Positions 8,308-15,996 are shown, counted from the stretch's first letter. The stretch: 64,000 bases of DNA from Bradyrhizobium sp. AZCC 1610 (GCF_036924515.1 NZ_JAZHRR010000001.1:7163001-7227000); one strand, 5' to 3'. Numbers and translations: made by a program. Notes: generated from the sequence alone by a model not told the origin.

Positions 8308-8982
8308 ATGGCCGACCCTCTATGGCCGCCGGTGGAAGAATGGACCCCGAAGGGCTGGTCGAGATCGGTCACACAAAACGTGCCGCTCGATCGGCTGGTT
8401 GAAAACGTCAGCGCCGCATGGCCGTGGCCGTATTCAGATGAACAGATTAACGCGATCGGCGACATGGTCCCCGCGACCACGCGCACCCAAACCATGGAAA
8501 GGATTGTCGGCATCGGCCGCCGCGCGGTTATCGCGCTGAAATTGAAGGGCGACCCTGAAGCCGGAAATGTAAACCTCAAGGCCGAAATAGACCGGTTGAA
8601 AGCGGCGGTTGAGGAAATCACCGCCGCGGCTAAAAGCATGTCGCGGGACGCTTGGCGGCATGTGGCCGAGAAGGCGAGCCCCTACAGCCCATTTCGTTCG
8701 GAGCCGTCGGCGCTGGCCGTGATTTTCGAGTTGCGCGCGGACGATATCCATTCGGGCGACGCCCCAGGCGCAAGGGATGGCCGCCCGGACTCCGATTTGC
8801 TCGGGCGCGTGCTTGTCGACATCGAGGCCGCCTTTGACGCGGCACACGGTGGCAAGCGACAAGGTCGCCCGGCCTTCCGGTTGGCTTGCGTTAACCCCTT
8901 GGGTTTTTGTCCGGTTGACTTCACGGAAGCCGACAAAAAGATGATCGAAAGCCAAATCCAGAGAGCCCGTAAGAAAAAGTAG
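8308..8982 (+). CDS. Hypothetical island protein with coiled-coil segment
   Basis: A 224-residue protein beginning two bases after the integrase stop, so probably cotranscribed with it. The N-terminal part is Trp/Pro-rich (WPPVEEWTPKGW, AWPWPYSDEQ). Residues 89-113 are a heptad-like charged helix (NLKAEIDRLKAAVEEITAAAKS). The C-terminus is strongly basic (QRARKKK). No family is recognised and no catalytic motif is evident. Its place next to int suggests a role in integration, excision or maintenance of the island, but nothing in the sequence proves it. Confidence 0.7.
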   Translation: MADPLWPPVEEWTPKGWSRSVTQNVPLDRLVENVSAAWPWPYSDEQINAIGDMVPATTRTQTMERIVGIGRRAVIALKLKGDPEAGNVNLKAEIDRLKAAVEEITAAAKSMSRDAWRHVAEKASPYSPFRSEPSALAVIFELRADDIHSGDAPGARDGRPDSDLLGRVLVDIEAAFDAAHGGKRQGRPAFRLACVNPLGFCPVDFTEADKKMIESQIQRARKKK

Positions 8983-9047
8983 TACCTGCAAAACCTCCGT
9001 TTTTTCGGCCGGTTGTTCAGGTGTACGGCCAAGCGCCCTATCGCCAT

Positions 9048-9072
9048 TCTGTCTCAACGATAACGAGACAGA
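9048..9072. promoter_or_regulatory. Palindromic operator-like site before the AlpA-like gene
   Basis: Perfect 8-bp inverted arms TCTGTCTC and GAGACAGA separated by 9 bases, ending 9 bp before the ATG of the AlpA-like gene and overlapping its AGAGG ribosome-binding site. The location fits autoregulation by a small DNA-binding protein. Confidence 0.5.
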
Positions 9073-9081
9073 GGCAGTGCG

Positions 9082-9321
9082 ATGGCAACCGATTTTGCGG
9101 CGAACTACATCCCCCGTAAGCAACTGGCGAAAGAGTTGGGCGAGCGCCTGCGTGGCCGCCCCTACGCCGAGATCACCCTGATCGCATGGGAAAAAGACGG
9201 TCGCGGCCCGCCGGTCACGCGCGTCGGTCGTGACGTCGTCTATTCCATCCCGAGCGTTGAGAAGTGGCTGAAGGCGCAAGAGCGCGCGGCCAAGGGCGAA
9301 ACCGATTCCAACGCCGCGTAA
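9082..9321 (+). CDS. AlpA/excisionase-like small DNA-binding protein
   Basis: A 79-residue protein with a MerR/AlpA-type winged-helix pattern: a N-terminal IPRKQLAKELGERLRG helix-turn-helix, then a strand pair with PPVTRVGRDVVYSIPSVEKWLKAQER, where the VVYSIPSVEKWL stretch is the characteristic recognition of such proteins (site-specific helix followed by a lysine-rich helix). Proteins of this class in integrative elements act as recombination directionality factors or transcription switches for the integrase. It has its own ribosome-binding site (AGAGG), a palindrome upstream and a terminator downstream, so it looks separately controlled. Confidence 0.72.
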   Translation: MATDFAANYIPRKQLAKELGERLRGRPYAEITLIAWEKDGRGPPVTRVGRDVVYSIPSVEKWLKAQERAAKGETDSNAA

Positions 9322-9326
9322 GAAAT

Positions 9327-9363
9327 GAGCCGCCCCCGGGGAAAGGGGCGGCTCTCGTTGTTT
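9327..9363 (+). terminator. Rho-independent terminator after the AlpA-like gene
   Basis: A 10-bp GC stem (GAGCCGCCCC with GGGGCGGCTC) around an 8-nt loop, followed by TCTCGTTGTTTT. It begins five bases after the stop codon and separates the AlpA-like gene from the TSCPD cluster. Confidence 0.7.
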
Positions 9364-9400
9364 TCGCAGACCAAAAGCGCAACCCTGAGAGATTGCTACC

Positions 9401-9736
9401 GTGGAAATAGATCAAGCCGCCCCCAAGCCCAACGCACGGCAACGCGAACGCCATCTAAACCGCAGGGCATCCGAAACGCTCGCGTACGAGCTCGGCGGCA
9501 CCAGCTTCACGATGACCATCGGCTTTTATCCCGACGGCCGCGTGGGCGAAGTTTTCCTGAATGCCGATCGCGCCAACAGCCTGCTCGACTTCCTGATGAG
9601 CGACGCGGCAATCCTCGCAAGCCTCGCGCTGCAGTATGGCGCGCCGCTCGACGAGATCAGACACGCCCTCAAGCGCGACATCCGCGGCACGGCCGCAAGC
9701 CCGATCGGCGCTGCGCTGGATCGGATTGCACCATGA
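9401..9736 (+). CDS. TSCPD-domain protein
   Basis: A 111-residue protein starting at GTG (GAGAG upstream). The body ETLAYELGGTSFTMTIGFYPDGRVGEVF and the end ASPIGAALDRIAP match the TSCPD domain, which also forms the C-terminal part of some adenosylcobalamin-dependent ribonucleotide reductases and occurs as a stand-alone small protein in prophages and islands of Bradyrhizobium relatives. The molecular role of the stand-alone form is not established. Its stop overlaps the next ATG (ATGA), starting a chain of five coupled genes that ends with the RepA-like ATPase, so it may serve replication or nucleotide supply for the element. Confidence 0.75.
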   Translation: MEIDQAAPKPNARQRERHLNRRASETLAYELGGTSFTMTIGFYPDGRVGEVFLNADRANSLLDFLMSDAAILASLALQYGAPLDEIRHALKRDIRGTAASPIGAALDRIAP

Positions 9737-9951
9737 CGGTTCGCACATCCGATCCCCTATACGAGCTGCGCCGATTGCGTCGTGAAATGCTCGAGGCCGA
9801 GCGCCAGCTTGCAGAACCGCCGCCAGCTTTCCGCCGCGACCTAGCGCTCCTGCGCCTGGACCTGACGCAGGCCCGCGTTGCCGATCTTACCGCACGTCTG
9901 TGCGGCTGGACCCGCCGCGACCTTCCGCTTGAAAAGGCGGTGACGCCATGA
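9733..9951 (+). CDS. Small helical hypothetical protein
   Basis: A 72-residue protein whose ATG overlaps the TSCPD stop (ATGA) and whose own stop overlaps the next start, which supports translation. It is helical and rich in Arg and Leu (LRRLRREMLEAERQL, RRDLALLRLDLTQARVADLTARL), compatible with a short coiled coil. No family is recognised; its position within the replication-type cluster is the only functional clue. Confidence 0.65.
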   Translation: MTVRTSDPLYELRRLRREMLEAERQLAEPPPAFRRDLALLRLDLTQARVADLTARLCGWTRRDLPLEKAVTP

Positions 9952-10229
9952 CGGAAAAACCGACACTCGCCGAGCCGATCACGGTTGCGAAGTTCTGGAA
10001 GAACCGCCGACGCGCCGAATCCGTGCACGTCACCCTTTCGGAATATGAAGGGCACGCGTTGATCAACGTTCGCGTTTATGCGACCGGCGCCGACGGAATC
10101 GACCGGCCCACCACCAAAGGCATCGCGATGGGCATCGGCAAATTGCCCGATCTCGCGCGCGCGATCGTGAATGCGGAAGCCCGCGCAATCGCCCTCGGCT
10201 TGATCGACGAGAAGGCGCCGGCCGAATGA
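9948..10229 (+). CDS. PC4/p15-like single-stranded DNA-binding protein
   Basis: A 93-residue protein resembling the bacterial and phage PC4 (p15, YdbC-like) fold: AKFWKNRRRAESVHVTLSEYEGHALINVRVY, a glycine turn with a polar loop, then KGIAMGIGKLPDLARAIVNAEARAIALG. Relatives bind single-stranded DNA as dimers and are common in phage replication regions. Start and stop both overlap neighbouring genes by ATGA, so it is made together with the TSCPD protein and the ATPase. Role as an ssDNA-binding partner for element replication is inferred from family and context. Confidence 0.72.
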   Translation: MTEKPTLAEPITVAKFWKNRRRAESVHVTLSEYEGHALINVRVYATGADGIDRPTTKGIAMGIGKLPDLARAIVNAEARAIALGLIDEKAPAE

Positions 10230-10747
10230 CTGCCGCAATCCTTGCCCCGAGCCAAGCGGACTTTGCCGCGCTGTGCGCCAGCCGCGCGCGGATGATGGCC
10301 GACGGCGATCTATTGATTTGTGATGCCGTAGACGAACTGCAGACGGTCGCCGAGCGATCGGGATTGATCGCCGCTATCGGCCAGGACGCGGTGCAAAACC
10401 TTATGGGCGAGGCAATCGCCGCCGCCTCGTTGGTCCCGGATCTCGCCGAACCGGATGAATTGGCCGAGGGCTGCGAAGCCGAGATCATGCTGCGCGCGGC
10501 CGAGCTTGTGCAGCAATGGGAGCTTGCCGACCCGCGCGACCGCTGGCGCCACACGGGCGAGCGACGGCCAGCCGTACGACCCGAGCCATCAGCGCGCCGC
10601 GAGCCCTACGCGCCTGCGCAGTCGACCGTCGAAGCATTCTGGCACGTCGTGCGCACGGACGACCCCGATTACCTCTCCCGCTGGCTTGCCGACCATCCAG
10701 CCGACGCGCCCGAACTGTTCAAACTCTGGAAGGCCCGCCGATGCTAG
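10226..10747 (+). CDS. Hypothetical protein of the replication cluster
   Basis: A 173-residue acidic protein coupled to its neighbours on both sides: its ATG overlaps the PC4-like stop and its TAG (10745-10747) overlaps the ATPase start at 10741. The N-terminal half is alpha-helical and Ala-rich; the C-terminal part AFWHVVRTDDPDYLSRWLADHPADAPELFKLWK is Trp/Asp-rich. No domain is recognised. Because it immediately precedes the RepA-like ATPase it may be an accessory replication protein, but this is position only. Confidence 0.68.
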   Translation: MTAAILAPSQADFAALCASRARMMADGDLLICDAVDELQTVAERSGLIAAIGQDAVQNLMGEAIAAASLVPDLAEPDELAEGCEAEIMLRAAELVQQWELADPRDRWRHTGERRPAVRPEPSARREPYAPAQSTVEAFWHVVRTDDPDYLSRWLADHPADAPELFKLWKARRC

Positions 10748-12000
10748 CGCGCGAAGAGCACATCACCGAGGAAACATTCCTAAAGGTCCCCGCCATTGCC
10801 GCGGTGGTTGCCGACCATGCGTCGCCGCAGGACGACGCGCCGATGCCAAGCAGCCCCGAGGACTACGGCTTGCCGGCGTACGGGGAGGCAATCACCGAGC
10901 CCGAGACGATCACGGCACAGGTGCGCGCACCGCTTCGTCTGACATGCCCGCCGGACTGGCGCGGCATCCCTATTCCGCCGATGCGCTGGCTGGCGACGAA
11001 CAGGATCCCCGCAGATGACGTCACGATTTTGTCGGGCGACGGTGGCGGCGGCAAAACAACCATTTCGATGCAGCTTGCCGTTTCGGTCGCGTGCGACCTT
11101 GGCGACTGGCTTGGCACTACCTGCGAAGCGGGCCCGGTGATCTTTTTCAGCGGCGAAGAACCTGAAAACGAAATCCGCCGGCGGTTGGCCAGGGTATCCG
11201 TCAGCCGCGGGCTTCACGCGGATGACATCACAAACCTGCATTTTCACTTCGCCGAGCCCGATGAATGTATTCTCGGCACCGGCAAGCCGACATGTCCAAT
11301 TACGCCGACGCCGCTTTTCGAATCGTTGTTCGAGGCCGCCCGGCAAATCCGGCCCGTGCTGATCATCGTCGACAGCAACGCCGCAACGCTTGGCGGCAAC
11401 TATCTCGACCGCGTGCACGCCCGGACATTTGTCAGCATGTTTCGCCGCATCTGCCGCGAGATCAATTGCTCGGTGGTGTTGCTCGACCACCCCAGCCTCT
11501 CAGGCATGACCAATGGAAGCGGCCGCGCCGGCAACATGGACTGGCAGAACGCCGTCCGAGCGTTTTCCTACCTGCGATCGGTCGACAATGGCAACGGCAC
11601 CAAAGGCCGCGAACTCGAGATCATGAAAACCAATTACGGCCCGCCAGGCGAGAAGGTACGGCTGCGTTGGGAAGATGGTTGCTATGTGCAGGAAGGCACC
11701 GCCCCGAGCCCACGGGCGGCCGCCGCCGAACGCAAGGTGGATGACTTGTTTCTCAGGTTGCTTGCCGAGCGCAACGCGCAAGGCCGCCACGTGACGCCGA
11801 GCAAGGCCGCTGGCTACGCGCCAAAGGAATTGGCCGCCATGCCATCCGCCGAGGGCTGCACCGCCTCGGCCCTTGCCAACGCGATGGAGCGGCTACTTGC
11901 CGCCGGCGAGATCGCCGTCGAACGGACAGGACCACCCACCAAACAACGCGCTCGCCTCGTTGTCGGACCCCTACCAACCACCCTACCAACCGCAGAATAG
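10741..12000 (+). CDS. RepA-like hexameric ATPase (AAA, RecA-fold)
   Basis: A 419-residue ATPase of the RepA/RecA-like replicative helicase type found in phages, plasmids and islands. Walker A is SGDGGGGKTT (residues 98-107, K105), a family-typical FFSGEEPENEIRRRL follows at 135-149, Walker B is PVLIIVDSNAA (D211), and VVLLDHPS near 245-252 is the sensor-like motif. The C-terminal 120 residues contain a possible winged helix (TPSKAAGYAPKEL). It probably unwinds DNA for replication of the element after excision. The last codons fall within an array of CCAAC motifs that may be origin iterons. Start ATG at 10741 overlaps the previous gene. Confidence 0.85.
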   Translation: MLAREEHITEETFLKVPAIAAVVADHASPQDDAPMPSSPEDYGLPAYGEAITEPETITAQVRAPLRLTCPPDWRGIPIPPMRWLATNRIPADDVTILSGDGGGGKTTISMQLAVSVACDLGDWLGTTCEAGPVIFFSGEEPENEIRRRLARVSVSRGLHADDITNLHFHFAEPDECILGTGKPTCPITPTPLFESLFEAARQIRPVLIIVDSNAATLGGNYLDRVHARTFVSMFRRICREINCSVVLLDHPSLSGMTNGSGRAGNMDWQNAVRAFSYLRSVDNGNGTKGRELEIMKTNYGPPGEKVRLRWEDGCYVQEGTAPSPRAAAAERKVDDLFLRLLAERNAQGRHVTPSKAAGYAPKELAAMPSAEGCTASALANAMERLLAAGEIAVERTGPPTKQRARLVVGPLPTTLPTAE

Positions 12001-12141
12001 GGCTGCGAACCACCATGCCAACCGCTATTCCAACTACCCTACCAACTGGCCGGACCACCCTGCCAACGCCCTGCTTCCAACCCCCCATACCCCCCATGCG
12101 GTTGGAAGCGCCCTCGCGCGCATTCCGTGCCGTGTTCCAAC
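11971..12141. repeat. Iteron-like CCAAC array at the end of the ATPase gene
   Basis: CCAAC occurs at 11974, 11986, 12018, 12030, 12042, 12063, 12077 and 12137, with GTTGG (same motif, other strand) at 12101. Three intervals are exactly 12 bp (11974/11986, 12018/12030/12042), with local consensus CCTACCAAC. The first two copies are inside the last codons of the ATPase, the rest in the non-coding gap before 12264. Such short, helically spaced repeats next to a replication gene resemble origin iterons. This is inference; proline codons alone could explain the first two. Confidence 0.4.
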
Positions 12142-12263
12142 GGTGGTCGCTAAGGCTCCCCCTCGTTGAAACACTCCCGATAGACCGGTCATCGTTATCC
12201 GTGAGGCCGGTTCAACAATTACCGTGCGTTGGAACTCCCCCACGATCCGAACCATCGTGGCTC

Positions 12264-12746
12264 ATGACCAGCACAAGCACCGCCATATCCGCCGATAGCA
12301 ATCCACAACGCGAGATCAAGCGCCGCAAACGACGCATCTCGCCCAAAATCGTTCAAGCCGTTGAGCTTCTCGCAAAAGGCGAATGCCGAACGCAAAAGCT
12401 TGCCGCGCAGCGTGTCGGCGTTTCCGAGGAATGGCTGTGCACCATGCTCGGGCGTGAAGAAACGCGCGTTTTGTTGGAACAAACGTGCCGGAAATACCTC
12501 CGAACGGGCAAAGTCCGCGCAACGGCGCGCCTGGTCGAGCTGCTGGATAGCCCGTCGCAGCGGACCGCGCTGGAGGCCTCAAAGCATGTGCTCGGGATTG
12601 AGGGCATCACACCGCCGCGCGACCCGTTCCAGGTCAACGTGGGCCTGGATGTCAGCGTTGGCTATGTCATTGATTTGAGTGGCCCGGATCCGCGCGACAC
12701 CGTGCGAACGATCGATGGTGTGTCGACCCGCGAGGGCGACCGATGA
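12264..12746 (+). CDS. Helix-turn-helix protein, terminase-small-subunit-like
   Basis: A 160-residue protein. The frame is open for 249 bp upstream, but that part is Pro/Thr-rich translation of the CCAAC array, so the ATG at 12264 is chosen. Residues 20-60 (KRRKRRISPKIVQAVELLAKGECRTQKLAAQRVGVSEEWL) form a basic helix-turn-helix, followed by helices with RKYLRTGKVRATARLVELLDSPSQRTALEASKHVLGIEGI. HTH plus such helices are seen in small terminase subunits and related phage DNA-packaging adaptors, and the location before phage structural genes agrees. No large terminase follows, so a role in packaging would need a helper phage, or the gene is a remnant. Confidence 0.5.
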   Translation: MTSTSTAISADSNPQREIKRRKRRISPKIVQAVELLAKGECRTQKLAAQRVGVSEEWLCTMLGREETRVLLEQTCRKYLRTGKVRATARLVELLDSPSQRTALEASKHVLGIEGITPPRDPFQVNVGLDVSVGYVIDLSGPDPRDTVRTIDGVSTREGDR

Positions 12747-13220
12747 CCGGGCCCGCGGCAACGGTATCTGCCGACACAGTGCAGACACGCCAGCCAGCAC
12801 ATGCGAGAACCGCAGTAATTGAAGACCTTTCCGACATTCGACCCTGTGATCACAAATCAAGGGCGGTGCCGATCGGTGCTGACCGGCGTGGCGATTGCCG
12901 GGCCAGCGGAGTCCAGCCAGCGGCTTGCAGCGGCCAGCCGGCGATTTCGGAAGGGTATGCGCGCGCGCCCTCTATCAGCATCTTTCACTCTGGTAGAGAC
13001 AGCGCGCCCGCATGCGAGGCCCGAGCAGTCGGCATTTTCGAGGCCCCCCGGGATACCTCGCGCCCAGCGCGCGCCCACACGAAGCCGCCGGGTAAAATTC
13101 ACGGTTTCGCCGCCCGACCCGGGTCCCGGCCTAACGATCCCAGAAAAAGCATCGTGTGCACCGCACAATCGGGTTTCCAGAATTTTCCCCGGAAAACCAT
13201 CGCCAAAATGGAGGCCTGAA
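12747..13220. other. Non-coding 474-bp stretch with arm-like pair and small palindromes
   Basis: No convincing gene is seen; overlapping open frames here have low-complexity translations without ribosome-binding sites. It holds the pair at 12770-12789 (GCCGACACA and GCAGACACG, 11 bp apart), TGTGC-ACC-GCACA at 13155-13167 and TTTTCC-CC-GGAAAA at 13183-13196, the last 24 bp before the next start. In related phages the large terminase and portal genes would sit about here, so this may mark a deletion. Confidence 0.5.
12770..12789. promoter_or_regulatory. Internal arm-type-like site pair
   Basis: GCCGACACAGTGCAGACACG: two 9-mers in direct orientation starting 11 bp apart. The right-end pair at 23547-23566 has the same two variants in swapped order around the same AGTG junction. 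No other such pair was noticed between the ends. It could be a regulatory or recombination site of the element, or a former end left by a deletion or fusion. Confidence 0.5.
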
Positions 13221-13715
13221 ATGGATCGATCTGGCCTTCACCGTCTGCGGATTGCGGATCGCGCCGATCTCTCCGGGTTACTCATCGCCTTGAACGGCGC
13301 GAAGAGCGCGGTGCGCACCGATGAGTGCGGTGACTGGATCATTGCAGGCTCACGCGGCCACATCCGCGCCTGCGATCGAACGTTCACCGCCTACGTTGGG
13401 TGTGGCTCTGCCATGGGCTGGACCGTCGTGAAGAAGCAACTCGCCGGCTTCACGGCCGTTCATCAGGACGGCGACCAGGAGGGCATCCTGACGCTGACGC
13501 GGCTGCCGGACGCCGACGAGGCCGCGCGGCTGCGGCACTATGTCGGTCTGCGCCAGACGCACGAGGCCCGTGGCGCCGCCTTGCATCCCGACCGTAAACG
13601 AGGCCCGTCGGAAGGCCCTTTACAGGCCGTTTCATCGCGCCAAACGACGACGCCGCTACCCCACCACCCGGAAGCGACCGCGCGGCGAAAAATCCATGAA
13701 CTCGATTTGACCTGA
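13221..13715 (+). CDS. Hypothetical phage-region protein
   Basis: A 164-residue protein. GGAGG at 13210-13214 sits six bases before the ATG at 13221, which fixes the start; the frame is open much farther upstream but only as low-complexity sequence. Residues 1-110 look globular (LRIADRADLSGLLIALNGAKSAVRTDECGDWIIAGSRGHI, then YVGCGSAMGWTVVKKQLAGF), while the last 50 residues are Arg/Pro/His-rich and probably disordered. No family is recognised. It precedes the capsid cement gene by 11 bp and probably shares its transcript. Confidence 0.68.
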   Translation: MDRSGLHRLRIADRADLSGLLIALNGAKSAVRTDECGDWIIAGSRGHIRACDRTFTAYVGCGSAMGWTVVKKQLAGFTAVHQDGDQEGILTLTRLPDADEAARLRHYVGLRQTHEARGAALHPDRKRGPSEGPLQAVSSRQTTTPLPHHPEATARRKIHELDLT

Positions 13716-13726
13716 AAGGCAGACCG

Positions 13727-14224
13727 ATGCTCACCGACAAAAACGAAACTCTCTCGGACGCCCAGGCGCTGACTGCGACCGCGATCTCGACCAAGGTGTA
13801 CGACCTGCTCCCGTCGGGCGGCGCGGTTGGCTCGGGCCGTCCCGGCGGGCCCACGGCAAACACCACGGCGAACATCGCCGGCACGCCGCTCTACCTCTAC
13901 GTCCGGGTTGACACGGTGCTCGACAGCGCCGGCGAAGCAGCCACGCTCACGGTAACCGTCGAGAGCTCGGCCGACACGTCGAACGGCACGCCGACGGTGC
14001 ACTGGCGATCCAACCTGATCGCGGAAGCGACGCTCGCGACGGGCTACTGGATTGCCAGGGGCGTTGGGCTGCCGCCCGGCGATTACAAGCGCTACGTCTG
14101 CGTGAAGTACACGGTCGGCACCGAGAACTTCACCTCGGGCAACATCTCGGCATGGCTCTCCAACATCGCGGGGCCGATCGAAAGTGACGAATACGCGCGC
14201 GGCACCGAACACGGCATCAACTGA
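13727..14224 (+). CDS. Bbp16-type capsid cement (decoration) protein
   Basis: A 165-residue beta-rich protein. The N-terminus MLTDKNETLSDAQALTATA and the following ISTKVYDLLPSG, the central TPLYLYVRVDTVLDSAGEAATLTVTVES and the late LPPGDYKRYVCVKYTVGTENFTSGNISAWLS fit the Bbp16 family of capsid cement proteins known from Bordetella phage BPP-1 and many rhizobial prophages. Such proteins bind between capsomers and stabilise the phage head. In those phages the major capsid gene lies beside it; here it does not, so either the head genes were lost or the protein decorates a helper's capsid. Family call is from pattern memory. Confidence 0.62.
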   Translation: MLTDKNETLSDAQALTATAISTKVYDLLPSGGAVGSGRPGGPTANTTANIAGTPLYLYVRVDTVLDSAGEAATLTVTVESSADTSNGTPTVHWRSNLIAEATLATGYWIARGVGLPPGDYKRYVCVKYTVGTENFTSGNISAWLSNIAGPIESDEYARGTEHGIN

Positions 14225-14251
14225 TCCTGCGAACAAATGAGAGCGAAACCA

Positions 14252-15139
14252 ATGAGCACCACCACGAAGACCACGAAGACCCCGACGACCCCGAAGACTT
14301 CCGACGAGGCCCGCAAGCTGATCGGCGAGTTCACCGCCAAACGCGCCGGCCTGCAGGCCGTTCTCGATTCCGGGACCGAACGCCGGCGCGCCTTCGCGAC
14401 CGCGGCCGAGTTTGGCGACGCGTCCGCCAAGGCGAATTTGAAAAACATCGAAGCCGAAGAGGGATCCGCGCGCGGCGCCCTGCAAAACCTGGACCTCGTT
14501 ATTGCCGCCATGGAGCAATTGCGCGGCGATTTGCAGGCGCGCGAAGCGGAAGACCTCGGCAGGCAGCGCGAGGTGGAGCTGTCCGAAGCGACCGACCGGC
14601 TGCTGGCCGTCGACGATGCGATCGACGACATCCTCGACCAGGCCCGCGAGCTCCTCATTCAGCGCGGGGAAATCGCCGCCTCGCCGATCTTCGATCATGC
14701 GCGGAAGCACAATTTCGGTGTTGGCGGCGTCGAGCACACGCAGGAAATGGGCCAGTCGCTGCTTTGCTACTTCGACCGCTGGCTGAGTTGGCTGCCGGGC
14801 AGTCACCATTATCGGTATGACCGCATCGAGCGTTGTGCCGATTGGGATGCGAGACAACTCGCACGAAAATCGCCGCGCATGCTTGAGCGAGGCCCGAGGG
14901 TTCCGAGCCCGATCGAGAGCAGCATGGAACGGTTCATGGATGGGCCAAGCTGGACCCGTGGTCAGTGGGGTTTCGATTCCAGCACGAAGCTTCCCGAAAC
15001 CAAAGTGCTTCAACCGGGCGAATTTCCTGATGTCCTCGACGACGAGATGGGCATGCGGCTGAAGGGTCGGGTGAGCAGAAACCCGGGCCCGGGAAGTTGG
15101 AAGGAAGTCGCCGCACCGGGCGGCGGGACGCGACGATAA
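14252..15139 (+). CDS. Coiled-coil hypothetical protein of the phage region
   Basis: A 295-residue protein. ATG 14252 is preferred over an ATG five codons upstream because GAGAG precedes it at a workable distance. It opens with a Thr/Lys-rich stretch, then residues 20-150 are a long acidic helical region (SDEARKLIGEFTAKRAGL, NLKNIEAEEGSARGALQNL, EAEDLGRQREVELSEATD), likely coiled coil, and the C-terminal 140 residues are more globular with many Arg, Trp and Pro. Phage scaffold or tape-like functions are possible from shape and context, but no family is recognised. Confidence 0.65.
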   Translation: MSTTTKTTKTPTTPKTSDEARKLIGEFTAKRAGLQAVLDSGTERRRAFATAAEFGDASAKANLKNIEAEEGSARGALQNLDLVIAAMEQLRGDLQAREAEDLGRQREVELSEATDRLLAVDDAIDDILDQARELLIQRGEIAASPIFDHARKHNFGVGGVEHTQEMGQSLLCYFDRWLSWLPGSHHYRYDRIERCADWDARQLARKSPRMLERGPRVPSPIESSMERFMDGPSWTRGQWGFDSSTKLPETKVLQPGEFPDVLDDEMGMRLKGRVSRNPGPGSWKEVAAPGGGTRR

Positions 15140-15144
15140 AAACG

Positions 15145-15357
15145 ATGGCGAGTTTCTTCAAGCCTGACGTCCCCAAGCAAGATCCAGCAGTTGCGAAGCA
15201 GCAGCAGGATGAGCAGGCCCGCGCGGCGGCGTGGCGGATCCGTGAGACGCAGGATCAGTTGCAGACCGAGACACTGCTGCGTTCCCGCCGGCTCGGCATT
15301 CGCTCCCTGACCGGCTCGTTCGGCGGCGGTCGCACATCATTGCTCGGGGTTGGCTAA
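15145..15357 (+). CDS. Small phage-type protein with RTSLLG tail
   Basis: A 70-residue protein beginning MASFFKPDVPKQDPAVAKQQ, then a Gln/Arg/Glu-rich helix, then SRRLGIRSLTGSFGGGRTSLLGVG. The plan (short hydrophobic start with FFKP, charged helix, glycine-rich end with a TSLLG or SSLL motif) is a familiar small protein next to head or tail genes of podoviruses. Function is unknown. The start is set by the pattern; it begins five bases after the preceding stop and ends two bases before the next start. Confidence 0.6.
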   Translation: MASFFKPDVPKQDPAVAKQQQDEQARAAAWRIRETQDQLQTETLLRSRRLGIRSLTGSFGGGRTSLLGVG

Positions 15358-15359
15358 CA

Positions 15360-15965
15360 ATGGAAGCAGCACAATTGAAAATCGCAACTCCGGATCCGCT
15401 GCTCAAGCATAACGGCCGCGACCCCATCATCGTCGATCGGGCAACACCCGCGTATCGGGCTCTCATGCTCGAGATCGAGAGGATGCGGCAAGCTGTCGGT
15501 TGGCCATGTTGGCAACTTGAAGAAGTGGCCGGGCTAAATGACGGCCACTATCAGCACTTGCTGCATGCGGACCGTCCGCATGGCCGGCAAGGTAGTTGGA
15601 AGATGATTCAGTTACTCGTTGAAGCTCTTTTCCCTGCGGGCTTCGATCTCGTTCTCATGCCGAAACGTGGCGGAGCACTCACTGCGGAATCGCATGCGCT
15701 CAAGGTGAAGTTCGCACAGGCCGACCATAACCGGCAGACCCGCCGCGAACTGATGCGCGAGCTGGGCAAGCGCGGCGCGGCAGCGCGCAAGCTCAAACTC
15801 ACCGAAAAGCAGATCAAAAAGATTGCCCGGAACGCCTCAAAAGTCGCGGCGATAAAAAGATCAAAAGAGGCTGCGGCGCGGGCAAAAGGCGAATGTCCGG
15901 CGCCTCACCTAAGCGCGCCACCGTGCGTTGGCAATGATCAATCGCCTCCAGCAGAGTGTTCCTAG
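15360..15965 (+). CDS. Basic hypothetical protein with possible HTH
   Basis: A 201-residue protein. The region YRALMLEIERMRQAVGWPCWQLEEVAGLNDGHYQHLL looks like an XRE-style helix-turn-helix, and residues 115-180 are highly basic helices (RRELMRELGKRGAAARKLKLTEKQIKKIARNASKVAAIKR), suggesting nucleic-acid binding. Families of this general plan are common in Bradyrhizobium islands, but the function is unknown. The gene lies immediately after the small FFKP protein and before the broken tail gene, on the same strand. Confidence 0.6.
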   Translation: MEAAQLKIATPDPLLKHNGRDPIIVDRATPAYRALMLEIERMRQAVGWPCWQLEEVAGLNDGHYQHLLHADRPHGRQGSWKMIQLLVEALFPAGFDLVLMPKRGGALTAESHALKVKFAQADHNRQTRRELMRELGKRGAAARKLKLTEKQIKKIARNASKVAAIKRSKEAAARAKGECPAPHLSAPPCVGNDQSPPAECS

Positions 15966-15996
15966 TCGCTTCAGGACAACCAACGAGGATCACCTG

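Noticed and set aside
12743..13219. Plus-strand open frame in the gap after the HTH gene
   Set aside because: Overlaps the preceding stop but has Arg/Pro/Ser-rich low-complexity translation and runs against another equally open frame; treated as non-coding.
13900..13925. A TTGACACGGTGCTCGACAGC stretch resembling the arm-type pair
   Set aside because: Lies within the cement protein gene and deviates from the 9-mer consensus in both halves; likely chance.
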